Origin: an uncultured Pseudomonadota bacterium
GTDB taxonomy: Bacteria > Myxococcota > UBA796
Assembly (NCBI GenBank): GCA_913040875.1
Contig: CAJWHX010000015.1
Coordinates: 1 to 17,024, forward strand
Direction of reading: 5' to 3'
Length of the DNA stretch: 17,024 nucleotides
The stretch's first letter is position 1, and each line of letters starts with the position of its first letter. The notes beneath the pieces are model-generated. The model ran no database searches. It was not told the DNA's origin and saw nothing but the letters and a program-made list of their open reading frames with translations. Below are positions 1 through 7,356 of this stretch, piece after piece. A program made the translations under genes and the position numbers.

Positions 1-567
1 GCTGGGGCACTGCATGTGGTCTCAGGCCCTGATCACCTCGCCGTAGTGGCACCATTGGTCGCAGAACGACCTTCAAAAGGGTTCCACTTGGGTTTTCGAT
101 GGGGACTGGGTCACGGTCTAGGTGTAGTGATACTCGGTCTTCTTGGCATGTTTGTCAAGGGCTATATCGATGTAGAAGCGTGGTCTACCAGTGCTGAGGT
201 TCTGGTGGGATGGCTCCTTGTTGCTGTCGGACTGTGGAGCATCTGGAACAATCGTTCTTCCGGCCCGAAAATCACGGCTGGTCACGACCACTCAGACGAT
301 CGAGTGGTGTTCGGCGTGGGATTGTTTCATGGAATGGCGGGCACTGGACATTTACTGGGTGTACTGCCTTCACTGTTGTTGTCCCAAACCGAAGCGGCCA
401 TCTATCTCGGGATGTACTTTATCTCTGCTATTGGAGCGATGATGGGTTTTGGATGGCTGTTGTCCAAAGTCGTTTCGAGTGTGGGTTCCCTTCGAACATG
501 GACGCTACTGACTGCAACTGCTTCTATCGGTGTCGGATTGTATTGGATTCTGGTCCAAACAGCTTGA
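1..567 (+). CDS. NicO/UreH-like metal transporter, 3' part
   Basis: This is the C-terminal 188 codons of a polytopic inner-membrane protein. The frame is open to base 1, so the true start lies before the window. The GTG at 16 is only an internal valine. The first visible residues carry an HxxxGPDHLA motif (residues 5-12 of the visible part). A GLGHG segment follows, then a His/Asp-rich loop (HDHSDD), then a second GLFHGMAGTGHLL motif ahead of further hydrophobic helices. These paired His motifs inside membrane helices are typical of the nickel/cobalt exporter (NicO), UreH and HupE-like superfamily, sometimes labelled TauE/SafE-like. The substrate is inferred to be a transition metal such as nickel or cobalt and cannot be fixed from sequence. 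About five membrane segments remain visible. The gene ends 22 bp before the convergent hydrolase gene. Confidence 0.75.
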   Translation, partial: AGALHVVSGPDHLAVVAPLVAERPSKGFHLGFRWGLGHGLGVVILGLLGMFVKGYIDVEAWSTSAEVLVGWLLVAVGLWSIWNNRSSGPKITAGHDHSDDRVVFGVGLFHGMAGTGHLLGVLPSLLLSQTEAAIYLGMYFISAIGAMMGFGWLLSKVVSSVGSLRTWTLLTATASIGVGLYWILVQTA

Positions 568-589
568 GTATCAGATATAGATCTACACG

Positions 590-1390
590 CTAGGAAGGCA
601 AAACCGACGCACCGAGCATATTGAGTAGTCCCTTTGGATTGTCAACGTGCAACCAGTGACCAGCATCCAGCGTGTGATACTGACCTTCATCGAGTTCTTC
701 AAGTGTCTTAATCGCATCAGTATCCCACCTGTCAGATCTCAACGCTCGTACCAAATGAGTGCTGGTTTGAGAATTTGGAAACTCCAACACATGCCATAGA
801 TCTTGGACGAAATAGTCGTTCAGCAGCTCTGCAATCCCGTCGAGATTAAACCGCCAAACGAAGCCTTCTGGAGTGCGAGACAGATTGGTGGTCATCCACT
901 GCGAAATCATTTCTGATGCACCTTGCTGCATGAGAAAATACTTGACCTCCGAACGCTTTTTGACTGGGAGTGGTACGGCATTCAGCCACGACAACACTGT
1001 CCGCACTTCATTTTGATCCTGATCATCGGTACTGAGGGCACCTGGAAAAGAGTCTAGTGCCCAAATCTGTTCTATTTCGCTAAAAATCGGCAACGCTGCA
1101 CACTGCAAAGCCACTTTCCCACCAAAGGAGTGTCCAACTATCGCACTAAAATCACCCACTTCGGATTGCAGATCCAAGACCTCAAGCGCACATTGCATCA
1201 GGGTATTGTCACTGTCAAAATGGGGTGAACCACCGTGATTGCGTAAGTCTACGAGCACAAAACATAGGTCAGGACGCATGCGATGCCATTTTTGAATGAA
1301 GGATCGCCAATTGTTTCCCGCACCAAAAATACCGTGGAGCACTGCGACGATGGGATTCGAATTATCACCGATGACAACATGACTGAGCAT
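590..1390 (-). CDS. ABHD11/YbfF-like alpha/beta hydrolase
   Basis: This 266-aa protein is probably a cytosolic serine esterase or lipase-like hydrolase of unknown substrate. It has the oxyanion-hole LHG motif (18-20) followed by IFGAGNNW. A DLRNHGGSPH strand-loop (48-57) is very characteristic of the YbfF/ABHD11 branch. The nucleophile elbow is GHSFGG with Ser88, and the C-terminal catalytic His is in AGHWLH (His245). Asp113, after the strand following the nucleophile, is a plausible acid, as in this subfamily. Length fits the family (about 250-260 aa). It lies 44 bp downstream of the 336-aa zinc-ribbon gene on the same strand and could be the last gene of that operon. The ATG at 1390 has no strong Shine-Dalgarno sequence, but no better start precedes the conserved core. 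Fold and enzyme class are sure; substrate is not known. Confidence 0.85.
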   Translation of the reverse strand: MLSHVVIGDNSNPIVAVLHGIFGAGNNWRSFIQKWHRMRPDLCFVLVDLRNHGGSPHFDSDNTLMQCALEVLDLQSEVGDFSAIVGHSFGGKVALQCAALPIFSEIEQIWALDSFPGALSTDDQDQNEVRTVLSWLNAVPLPVKKRSEVKYFLMQQGASEMISQWMTTNLSRTPEGFVWRFNLDGIAELLNDYFVQDLWHVLEFPNSQTSTHLVRALRSDRWDTDAIKTLEELDEGQYHTLDAGHWLHVDNPKGLLNMLGASVLPS

Positions 1391-1434
1391 ATTTAAATCT
1401 AACTCAGTATTATTTAGGACACAACGACTTTGTA

Positions 1435-2445
1435 TTAGGTACCCTCTATCGTCTTTGGATTGAGCAAGATCTTTCGTTTCTCAATCGGCATCTCTCCATA
1501 AATTCTATCTGAGTCCCATTCGGTATCGGGAGCACAGCTCTCTTGAACAGAATGAGACCGCAGCGCCGTCCACAAAATATTGGCACTCGCAAGGCTACCC
1601 ATGCAGAAAACGACTGTTGACGCTAATTTGGTGTACTCACCATATTGTGAGAAAATAACCGTTAATACCAGGGTCACTACGAACATCATCACACCTGTTA
1701 TCCCGACCGACGCTCGAGATTTAGAACACATCGGGTATTCTGCAAAGCATACGACACCGTTCGAAGCATCGAGTACAGCACGGTATTCTTTTCCGCGATA
1801 TTCGTAGGTCAGTTCATACAATGGATAAAAGACTTTTCCTTGTGATTCTTTCGTGACCTTTGGGTTGCACGGCACCTCTTTGAACCGATCTTGATCTCTT
1901 TTCAGCAATGCCTTTTCAAATGGCTCCAACATTAATTCGGCATGGTCATCGGGTATTGTAATGGGGTATACCTTCGATTCAATATGTTCCTTTTGCATGA
2001 CCTGCTTTACCCGAACCGAAAAACGATACTCTTGGATCTTCGATAAATACCACAATGTTGGATTGAGAATGATCGCCTTGGTGTCCACTTCAAAGATGGT
2101 CTCATTCAGAAATGCTTGCACTCGAAACAACTTGATCGGTATAAAAGCCAATGTAGAATCAAGTACTGTTCGATTCGCTGAAAAATCATCAGGAATTCCA
2201 AATCGATTGAGCAAAAAACGACTCAACTGTGTTTCGATTTCTTGGCTGGTAAAGTTGATCGGATAGTACGGTGCCTCATCTGCATCCATTTTGTGCAAAG
2301 GGGTATCACAATATGGGCAAGACAAAATCATCGTCTTGGGCATTGCAATGACTTGACCACCACAAACAACACAACTCTCATGAATACGACCACAGGTTGT
2401 ACAAGTTGAATTGCCCTCAACTACATTTCCACAGACGCAGTTCAT
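1435..2445 (-). CDS. Double zinc-ribbon membrane protein (paralog 3 of 3)
   Basis: This 336-aa protein has no recognised function. The N-terminus has two Cys4 clusters: Cys4/6 with Cys15/18, and Cys25/28 with Cys43/46, as in paired zinc ribbons. A central soluble region (about 60-240) ends in PLYELTYEYRGKEYRAVLDASNGVV, split as PLYELTYEYRG (208-218) and the YRAVLDASNG hairpin (221-230). The latter aligns with the PFWTVQYEYRG...NGQV block of the two upstream paralogs. Two membrane helices follow (about 246-268 and 273-296), then a roughly 40-residue polar tail. The start codon shares one base with the TGA stop of the preceding gene, so translation is probably coupled. Its zinc-ribbon arrangement differs from its paralogs (two ribbons instead of one), and its central domain is the most diverged. 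Zinc binding is inferred from the cysteine spacing. Confidence 0.75.
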   Translation of the reverse strand: MNCVCGNVVEGNSTCTTCGRIHESCVVCGGQVIAMPKTMILSCPYCDTPLHKMDADEAPYYPINFTSQEIETQLSRFLLNRFGIPDDFSANRTVLDSTLAFIPIKLFRVQAFLNETIFEVDTKAIILNPTLWYLSKIQEYRFSVRVKQVMQKEHIESKVYPITIPDDHAELMLEPFEKALLKRDQDRFKEVPCNPKVTKESQGKVFYPLYELTYEYRGKEYRAVLDASNGVVCFAEYPMCSKSRASVGITGVMMFVVTLVLTVIFSQYGEYTKLASTVVFCMGSLASANILWTALRSHSVQESCAPDTEWDSDRIYGEMPIEKRKILLNPKTIEGT

Positions 2446-3413
2446 CAGATTTCGTCCTCGCCATCAGGAAGAAGATCAATGTGAACACTGGCCGTCAATC
2501 CATCTGCCGTAATCAAGGCAAACAGAGCGCATATCGCAACCAAGACCATGATCAATACATCGCCTCCGTCCAACCCTTTCATCGTTCCAAAGACCATATA
2601 GACACCATTGCACACAATCCCGGCGACAATCAACGCAGAAACCCCTGTCAACCAAGCCCCGATTCTACTGGTCAAAAATACAGGTTCCATAGCAGCAAGT
2701 ACTTGCCCATTGCCACCACTTACAGCCACTCGATAATGTCCTCCTCGGTATTCATATTGAACAGTCCAAAATGGAAACAAAACAATGCAACGATTTTCTT
2801 GAACCACTTCCACATCAAATTTGGTCAATGCATGGAGCCCAGTACGAACCTTGTTGCCAATGGTATTGATCAATTGGTCTTGTACTTTCAAATCTACAGT
2901 CGGTTCATCTACATCCACAGGCAATACCGGCAAGGCGACTGAAGCCCAATCGATGGCTTCAAAGTCTACCGTTTTTTGATAAAACAACACGCGATGGATG
3001 ATCTCCATACCAAATTCATAAGCGTGGGTTCGTCCCAAAATTGGAAAGTCCATTTGTTCTGACACCTGTCCTTCTTCCCATACTTTCACCGTAGAATTGT
3101 CACTTTTTTTCTTGTAATACCCCTTCCAATCGCCAGAGATCTGTGCCTTTGTCAGAAAAATGGGCACATACACCCCTTCTGCGGACTCGATGGTGATCTG
3201 CTTACCAGACATTTGTTTATCCTTCGCCATTCGATCATAGACTGCATCCATGATGTCCTGTTTCGATCTAGATGGAATCAAAGCAATAGGGATATCACCC
3301 ATTTCCTTCGAAGGATATCGATCTCCACAGTGTGCGCACACTACGAGTAAATTGTCCGGTGGAGATTCTACACCTGCACCACAACTGCGGCATTCAAAGG
3401 TTACAAAGGCCAT
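2445..3413 (-). CDS. Zinc-ribbon membrane protein (paralog 2 of 3)
   Basis: This 322-aa protein has no recognised function. A single N-terminal zinc ribbon is formed by Cys8/Cys11 and Cys26/Cys29 (CRSC, CAHC). A segment shared with the 438-aa paralog follows: IPIALIPSRS (41-50), ITIESAEGVYVPIFLTKA (73-90), the FGMEIIHR block (134-141) and LPVDVD (164-169). Next comes LTKFDVEV (196-203), then PFWTVQYEYRGGHYR (214-228) and GGNGQV (233-238). Two membrane helices lie at about 252-275 and 286-304, and a short acidic tail follows. The layout suggests a cytosolic zinc-ribbon and beta-rich domain anchored in the inner membrane. It resembles bacterial proteins annotated loosely as TFIIB-type zinc-ribbon membrane proteins, but I cannot name a family with certainty. 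It is the upstream gene of the overlapping TGATG pair. Confidence 0.78.
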   Translation of the reverse strand: MAFVTFECRSCGAGVESPPDNLLVVCAHCGDRYPSKEMGDIPIALIPSRSKQDIMDAVYDRMAKDKQMSGKQITIESAEGVYVPIFLTKAQISGDWKGYYKKKSDNSTVKVWEEGQVSEQMDFPILGRTHAYEFGMEIIHRVLFYQKTVDFEAIDWASVALPVLPVDVDEPTVDLKVQDQLINTIGNKVRTGLHALTKFDVEVVQENRCIVLFPFWTVQYEYRGGHYRVAVSGGNGQVLAAMEPVFLTSRIGAWLTGVSALIVAGIVCNGVYMVFGTMKGLDGGDVLIMVLVAICALFALITADGLTASVHIDLLPDGEDEI

Positions 3414-3532
3414 TGATTTTCTCGAGATGAACGATCACCATGATCTTGAATGGTGGCTTCTATGGCAGTGTGATTGAGCATTTGAATTGGTAACCAATAA
3501 ACTGTTAATCAACCATGTCTATCAATGATTTC

Positions 3533-3538
3533 AAAGGA
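3533..3538 (+). promoter_or_regulatory. RBS deciding the start at 3546
   Basis: AAAGGA lies 7 bases before the ATG at 3546. The earlier in-frame ATG at 3525 has no Shine-Dalgarno-like sequence in front of it, so the later start is preferred. Confidence 0.6.
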
Positions 3539-3545
3539 TTGTACA

Positions 3546-4214
3546 ATGACCAATCGCACTTGGGGTGGCTTTCATGGTAAAGGAGGTAGTTCTAAGCAGC
3601 TGTTTTCGAAATACACAATCGATCCAAGTCTAATCGAGTGCTGGAGTCCAAGTCGTAGAATTGGAAACCCATGCTTCACAGGACAAGAGGCCGTTTCAAC
3701 CGCTGAAATCGATCTTGCACACCAGTTTATGATGCTTGAACAACCAGCCCAGTTGATCGCGTACAGTCGCGGTGGCTCAATCTACGCACAGATGATGGCT
3801 CAATATCCATCCGTACCAAAACATTTCATTGTATTTGTTGCGGCAGCTTGGAAGCGATTCTGGAACTCAGATAGACCCCACGTGCCAAATAGAGATTGGA
3901 AGGGACTCATCATCCACGGTGACTTGGATGGTCGCGTTCCATTAAAATGGAGTGTGGCGTTAAGCCAAGAAACAGGTTTGCCATTGGTCATCCTACGTGA
4001 TGTTGACCATATCGGTACAATATTTGATGCACCTTTTAATGAACGATTTCGAACTCTGGGGGTCGTAGCACCACAGGATCTGGATCTCGAGGGGTTGCCT
4101 GATTGGAAACAACGAATGGAGTTCAACTCTGATGATTGGAAGACAGCGGTTGCTCAGCAACAAGCATGGGTCGACTTGCACTGGCGCCCTATACAACCTG
4201 ACATCAAAATCTAA
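3546..4214 (+). CDS. Alpha/beta-hydrolase-like protein
   Basis: The protein is 222 aa from the ATG chosen by its Shine-Dalgarno sequence; an ATG 21 bases upstream in frame is unsupported. It has the parts of a small alpha/beta hydrolase. FHGKGG (9-14) could form the oxyanion loop. The nucleophile elbow AYSRGG has Ser74, with Ala in place of the usual first Gly of GxSxG. HGDLDGRVP (124-132) carries the likely acid, Asp126 or Asp128, and DVDHIGT carries the catalytic His155. The lid region is short, and the C-terminal 50 residues after the His are longer than usual and rich in Trp, Asp and Gln. It sits on the opposite strand between two zinc-ribbon paralogs and ends only 8 bp from the convergent 438-aa gene. 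The substrate is unknown. A thioesterase/lysophospholipase-like role is possible but unsupported. Confidence 0.72.
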   Translation: MTNRTWGGFHGKGGSSKQLFSKYTIDPSLIECWSPSRRIGNPCFTGQEAVSTAEIDLAHQFMMLEQPAQLIAYSRGGSIYAQMMAQYPSVPKHFIVFVAAAWKRFWNSDRPHVPNRDWKGLIIHGDLDGRVPLKWSVALSQETGLPLVILRDVDHIGTIFDAPFNERFRTLGVVAPQDLDLEGLPDWKQRMEFNSDDWKTAVAQQQAWVDLHWRPIQPDIKI

Positions 4215-4222
4215 CCCTGATG

Positions 4223-5539
4223 TTACGATGTATCCTGATTGGACAGTTGGAGTCGATTGTCAACCGCCAACTGACCATAGGTCATCAGGACCGATTTTGG
4301 ATTCTGCACATACTCTTCTTCTGATGCCTGTAATTGAGATGAGGAGGACACAATCCTTCGGATGGTAGAAGCACCCATACACAGAATGAGCAATGGTGCC
4401 AAAATACCAATGGTTCCATATATCCTAAACCCAAGTGCCAATGCGACGGTGATAGCAGCCATCAACAGTTCAGGTCTATGAAGGGTTGAACGAGACTGTG
4501 AAAACAGAATCAGTTCTTCTGTCTCTCCAAGTCTCTTGATTCGGCTGTCGGCGGGCATCTTCTTCGCGGCGGACAGTAACAGATACCAGCATATTCCAAC
4601 CAAAATAACATCGATTATAAAAATGAACATTCCTTCATTGGAACCCATTTGAGTATCTAAGGCTGTTGTCCATCGTTTCATCACCACTGGAACACTCGTT
4701 TCGGCAATGAAACCTGCACCCGCAAGACAGGCAATCGATTGTACCCACAACCCCAATTTGCTGGTGAACAACACGGGCTCCGTTATCGCCAACACCTTTC
4801 CGTCACCGCCATTTACCGCTGCACGATAGACCCTTTGTTTGTGTCGATACTGAACCGTCCAAAATGGAACATAGACAATGCAGCGGTCATGGTAGTCAAC
4901 CTCAACGTCAAATTTCGTCAGTATAGTTGTTTTCGTTTCTTTCAAGACTCTGTTTTGCTCATCTTGAATGATTTGTTCCCTTAGAATTTGGTTTAACTTC
5001 GAAGTATCGATATCAATCGGTAGAATAATACTTTCCACAGCATTCCAATCTACGTCTGCCAGATCGACTGGTTGTTGATCAAATACCGTTCGATGGATGA
5101 GTTCCATCCCAAACTTGTTGACGAATGTACAACCGAACAGTGGATAGTCCGTCGTTTCATCTAAACTTCCCGAACTCCACGTCTTAGATACTTCTGGACC
5201 AGGTTCTCCCCCACCACCACTATTCAAATTTGGAGAGCCGTAATAGCCAATCCAAGTCCCTTGAATGGTGGTTCTAGTGATAAGTACAGGAAGATATATG
5301 CCTTCTAAAGACTCAATCGTTATCGTTTCACCTTTCATATGACGACTGTCATACAGCTGTCGTTTCGCTGCCTCTGCAATCATCTCAATCGATTGAGATG
5401 GTATCAGTGACACTGGTAAATCTGCAATGTCCTCTGATGGATACAACGCTCCACAAGATGTACAAATCACGAGGGCTTTTCCCAGTGGAGATTCGATGAT
5501 CGCATCACACTTTCGACAATTAAAAGTTTTAGCTGACAT
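4223..5539 (-). CDS. Zinc-ribbon membrane protein (paralog 1 of 3)
   Basis: This 438-aa protein has no recognised function and is the largest of the three paralogs. The N-terminal zinc ribbon (Cys8/11, Cys26/29) and central region match the 322-aa paralog block by block: LPVSLIPSQS (41-50), ITIESLEGIYLPVLITR (73-89), FGMELIHR (143-150), LTKFDVEV (207-214), PFWTVQY (225-231) and NGGDGKV (243-249). A Gly/Pro-rich linker (about 101-117) is specific to this copy. Membrane helices lie at about 262-280 and 305-325, with two more at about 357-395 that the other paralogs lack. A polar tail follows. A TTG start 15 bases upstream is possible, but the ATG at 5539 is preceded by AGGGG with good spacing. 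It is transcribed away from guaC across a 120-bp divergent region. Confidence 0.78.
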   Translation of the reverse strand: MSAKTFNCRKCDAIIESPLGKALVICTSCGALYPSEDIADLPVSLIPSQSIEMIAEAAKRQLYDSRHMKGETITIESLEGIYLPVLITRTTIQGTWIGYYGSPNLNSGGGGEPGPEVSKTWSSGSLDETTDYPLFGCTFVNKFGMELIHRTVFDQQPVDLADVDWNAVESIILPIDIDTSKLNQILREQIIQDEQNRVLKETKTTILTKFDVEVDYHDRCIVYVPFWTVQYRHKQRVYRAAVNGGDGKVLAITEPVLFTSKLGLWVQSIACLAGAGFIAETSVPVVMKRWTTALDTQMGSNEGMFIFIIDVILVGICWYLLLSAAKKMPADSRIKRLGETEELILFSQSRSTLHRPELLMAAITVALALGFRIYGTIGILAPLLILCMGASTIRRIVSSSSQLQASEEEYVQNPKSVLMTYGQLAVDNRLQLSNQDTS

Positions 5540-5659
5540 GATTCCCCTATTCAAAACTATCCAATCAGTTTGTCACCCAGTATTCAAATATCGCCCTGTG
5601 CAAACACATTAAATGAGTATAGCAAAAGAGTTCAAATTTGATGATCCAACGGAGGAGAG
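5540..5659. promoter_or_regulatory. Divergent promoter region (paralog 1 / guaC)
   Basis: These 120 AT-rich bases separate two genes transcribed outward, so promoters for both should be here. I found no convincing -35/-10 pair with correct spacing and no purine-riboswitch-like structure. The only clear signal is the strong GGAGGAG ribosome-binding site for guaC at 5651-5657. Confidence 0.4.
5543..5548 (-). promoter_or_regulatory. RBS deciding the start at 5539
   Basis: On the minus strand, AGGGGA sits a few bases before the ATG at 5539. This favours that codon over the upstream in-frame TTG, whose coding would overlap the ribosome-binding site. Confidence 0.6.
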
Positions 5660-6739
5660 ATGAGACTCGAAAATGATATGAAATTGGACTACAAAGATGT
5701 GTTGATCCGTCCAAAACGAAGCACCCTTCGCAGCCGTAGAGAAGTGACACTGGATCGCACTTATACTTTTCGGCACAGTGGTCAAACCTGGACCGGCGTA
5801 CCTATCATGGCAGCCAATATGGATGGTGTCGGGACTTTTGGTATTCATAACGCTATCGCAGAACACAAGTTGTTCACTTGCCTTGTAAAACACTATGATC
5901 AAACAGACTGGGAGACTCAGACCACGTTCAATCCCAATTACCTAGCTATCAGCACTGGAACCGGTCAAGCAGACTGGGAAAAGTGCCAAGAAATCATTTC
6001 TAAGTACAACCTCTCTTGGATCTGCATCGATATCGCCAACGGATACTCCGAGTTCTTCGTCGAGTTCATCAAGAAAGTCCGAGCGCATTTTCCAAACCTC
6101 ACCATCATCGCTGGTAATGTCGTGACTGCAGACATGACCCAAGAACTGATCATGAGCGGGGCAGACATCGTCAAAGTAGGGATTGGTCCGGGTTCGGTCT
6201 GTACCACTCGTATCCAAACCGGTGTAGGTTACCCGCAGCTCAGCGCCGTCATGGAATGTGCAGATGCGGCACACGGTCTGGGTGGTCACGTGATTGCCGA
6301 CGGTGGTTGTACCTGTCCAGGAGATGTATCCAAGGCTTTTGCCGCCGGTGCAGACTTTGTCATGCTCGGAGGGATGCTGGCTGGACACGAAGAAGGTGCC
6401 AACACCATCATCAGTAAGTTCTTTCACACTGGAGAATATGAATCTGTGGATGGTGAGATGAGCCCCAAATTTGAAGAACGGAAATTCGTTCAGTTCTACG
6501 GAATGAGTTCTGATACTGCAATGGACAAACACGCTGGAGGTGTGGCCAACTATCGGTCCTCTGAAGGTCGAACCGTCGAGGTCGCCTACAAAGGTTCTGT
6601 TCACGCCACCGTACTAGATCTACTGGGTGGAATACGCAGCACTTGTACCTACGTCGGAGCCCCAACGCTCAAACAATTGAGTAAATGTACGACTTTTGTA
6701 CGGTGTACACAGCAGTTCAATGCGGTATTTGTAAAGTAG
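5660..6739 (+). CDS. guaC: GMP reductase
   Basis: This enzyme reductively deaminates GMP to IMP with NADPH, releasing ammonia, and links guanine to adenine nucleotide salvage. The protein is 359 aa. It shows the GuaC hallmarks in order: [12 protein letters not shown] (12-23), AANMD (51-55), [12 protein letters not shown] (125-136), the [11 protein letters not shown] loop with catalytic Cys181, [10 protein letters not shown] (214-223), [13 protein letters not shown] (233-245), [15 protein letters not shown] (280-294) and [12 protein letters not shown] (323-334). There is no CBS domain, which separates it from IMP dehydrogenase. Two oddities are visible. Gly56 replaces the Thr usual in NMDTVG. 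There is also an insertion of roughly 18 residues between GHEE and YGMSS compared with remembered E. coli and human sequences. The C-terminal third reads closer to the animal-type enzyme than to E. coli. The start is set by GGAGGAG just upstream. Confidence 0.96.
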   Translation: MRLENDMKLDYKDVLIRPKRSTLRSRREVTLDRTYTFRHSGQTWTGVPIMAANMDGVGTFGIHNAIAEHKLFTCLVKHYDQTDWETQTTFNPNYLAISTGTGQADWEKCQEIISKYNLSWICIDIANGYSEFFVEFIKKVRAHFPNLTIIAGNVVTADMTQELIMSGADIVKVGIGPGSVCTTRIQTGVGYPQLSAVMECADAAHGLGGHVIADGGCTCPGDVSKAFAAGADFVMLGGMLAGHEEGANTIISKFFHTGEYESVDGEMSPKFEERKFVQFYGMSSDTAMDKHAGGVANYRSSEGRTVEVAYKGSVHATVLDLLGGIRSTCTYVGAPTLKQLSKCTTFVRCTQQFNAVFVK

Positions 6740-6903
6740 AAGCGAACTGAACGTATCAGTCGTGCTAAAATAGTCTCGAACCATTCATAGTGTCTTGAGA
6801 TCTGATCTTACCTTCCAACCATCTAGATACAACTTCGTAAGATCTAGAGACCATATTTGACAGCATTCGATAGACTCTTTTCACTCTTTTACTTGGAGTT
6901 CCT
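6740..6903. other. Intergenic region with imperfect inverted repeat
   Basis: These 164 bases lie between guaC and the small secreted protein gene. GATCTTAC (6804-6811) and GTAAGATC (6837-6844) form an 8-bp inverted repeat with a 25-base loop. The loop contains the palindrome ATCTAGAT (6821-6828). No T-run follows, so a standard terminator is unlikely. An operator or a random palindrome is possible. A ribosome-binding GGAG lies just before the ATG at 6904. Confidence 0.3.
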
Positions 6904-7320
6904 ATGACAAAACATCTCTTTGGAATCGCTGCAGTAATTAGTTCTGTAGCATTGTTGGTCTTCTCTATTGGCGAGACATTTGCCTATCCCCAAGGTCCAA
7001 ATGTAAGTTTGGGAGCCAACCCGATTGTGACCCTAAGTTGTTTTAGTCACAACCATTATCAAAATATTTATCAGGTCCCCACTGGTATGAACTTAGTGAT
7101 TACAGACTTTCATGTTGGTTCTGATACAAATGGATACATTCGAGTTGGCAATTCATCTAGCCTGAACAACAACGACAATATCCTGCGACACTATCTCCAT
7201 AATGCCAGTCCAACACACATGTCTTTCAGATCTGGAATTGCCATATCAGAAGGACTTTATGTACAGTGTTCTGCGGCAAATGATGGTAGCTTTGCCTCTG
7301 GATACTTGGTACACTCCTAA
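6904..7320 (+). CDS. Small secreted protein, two cysteines
   Basis: The family is not recognised. The 138-aa precursor has a clear Sec signal peptide: a Lys near the start, a hydrophobic core at about 7-22 and a likely cleavage after Ala27 (ETFA-Y). The mature protein of about 111 residues is rich in Asn, Ser and Gly. It has exactly two cysteines (46 and 122), which could form a disulfide in the periplasm or outside the cell. The alternation of hydrophobic and polar residues (for example TGMNLVITDFHVG, 60-72) suggests a compact beta-sandwich. The gene has a GGAG ribosome-binding site. The next gene, a hydrolase, follows after 36 bp on the same strand, so co-transcription is possible. No catalytic motif is visible. 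Confidence 0.75.
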   Translation: MTKHLFGIAAVISSVALLVFSIGETFAYPQGPNVSLGANPIVTLSCFSHNHYQNIYQVPTGMNLVITDFHVGSDTNGYIRVGNSSSLNNNDNILRHYLHNASPTHMSFRSGIAISEGLYVQCSAANDGSFASGYLVHS

Positions 7321-7356
7321 GCAGACGAGTTTGTACATATCGGTTATGACGTATCC

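Noticed and set aside
2397..2942. A 181-codon plus-strand frame opposite the zinc-ribbon genes
   Set aside because: It is antisense to two genes supported by paralogy with a third, has His/Ser/Gln-rich composition and no recognisable domain.
3414..3545. Short dyads such as ACCAT/ATGGT in the divergent region before the 3546 gene
   Set aside because: Stems of five bases are expected by chance in this composition. No repeat, promoter pair or riboswitch fold was convincing in these 132 bases.
5942..6604. A 220-codon minus-strand open frame across guaC
   Set aside because: It lies fully inside an unmistakable guaC gene, has low-complexity His/Thr/Asp-rich sequence without motifs and no ribosome-binding site.
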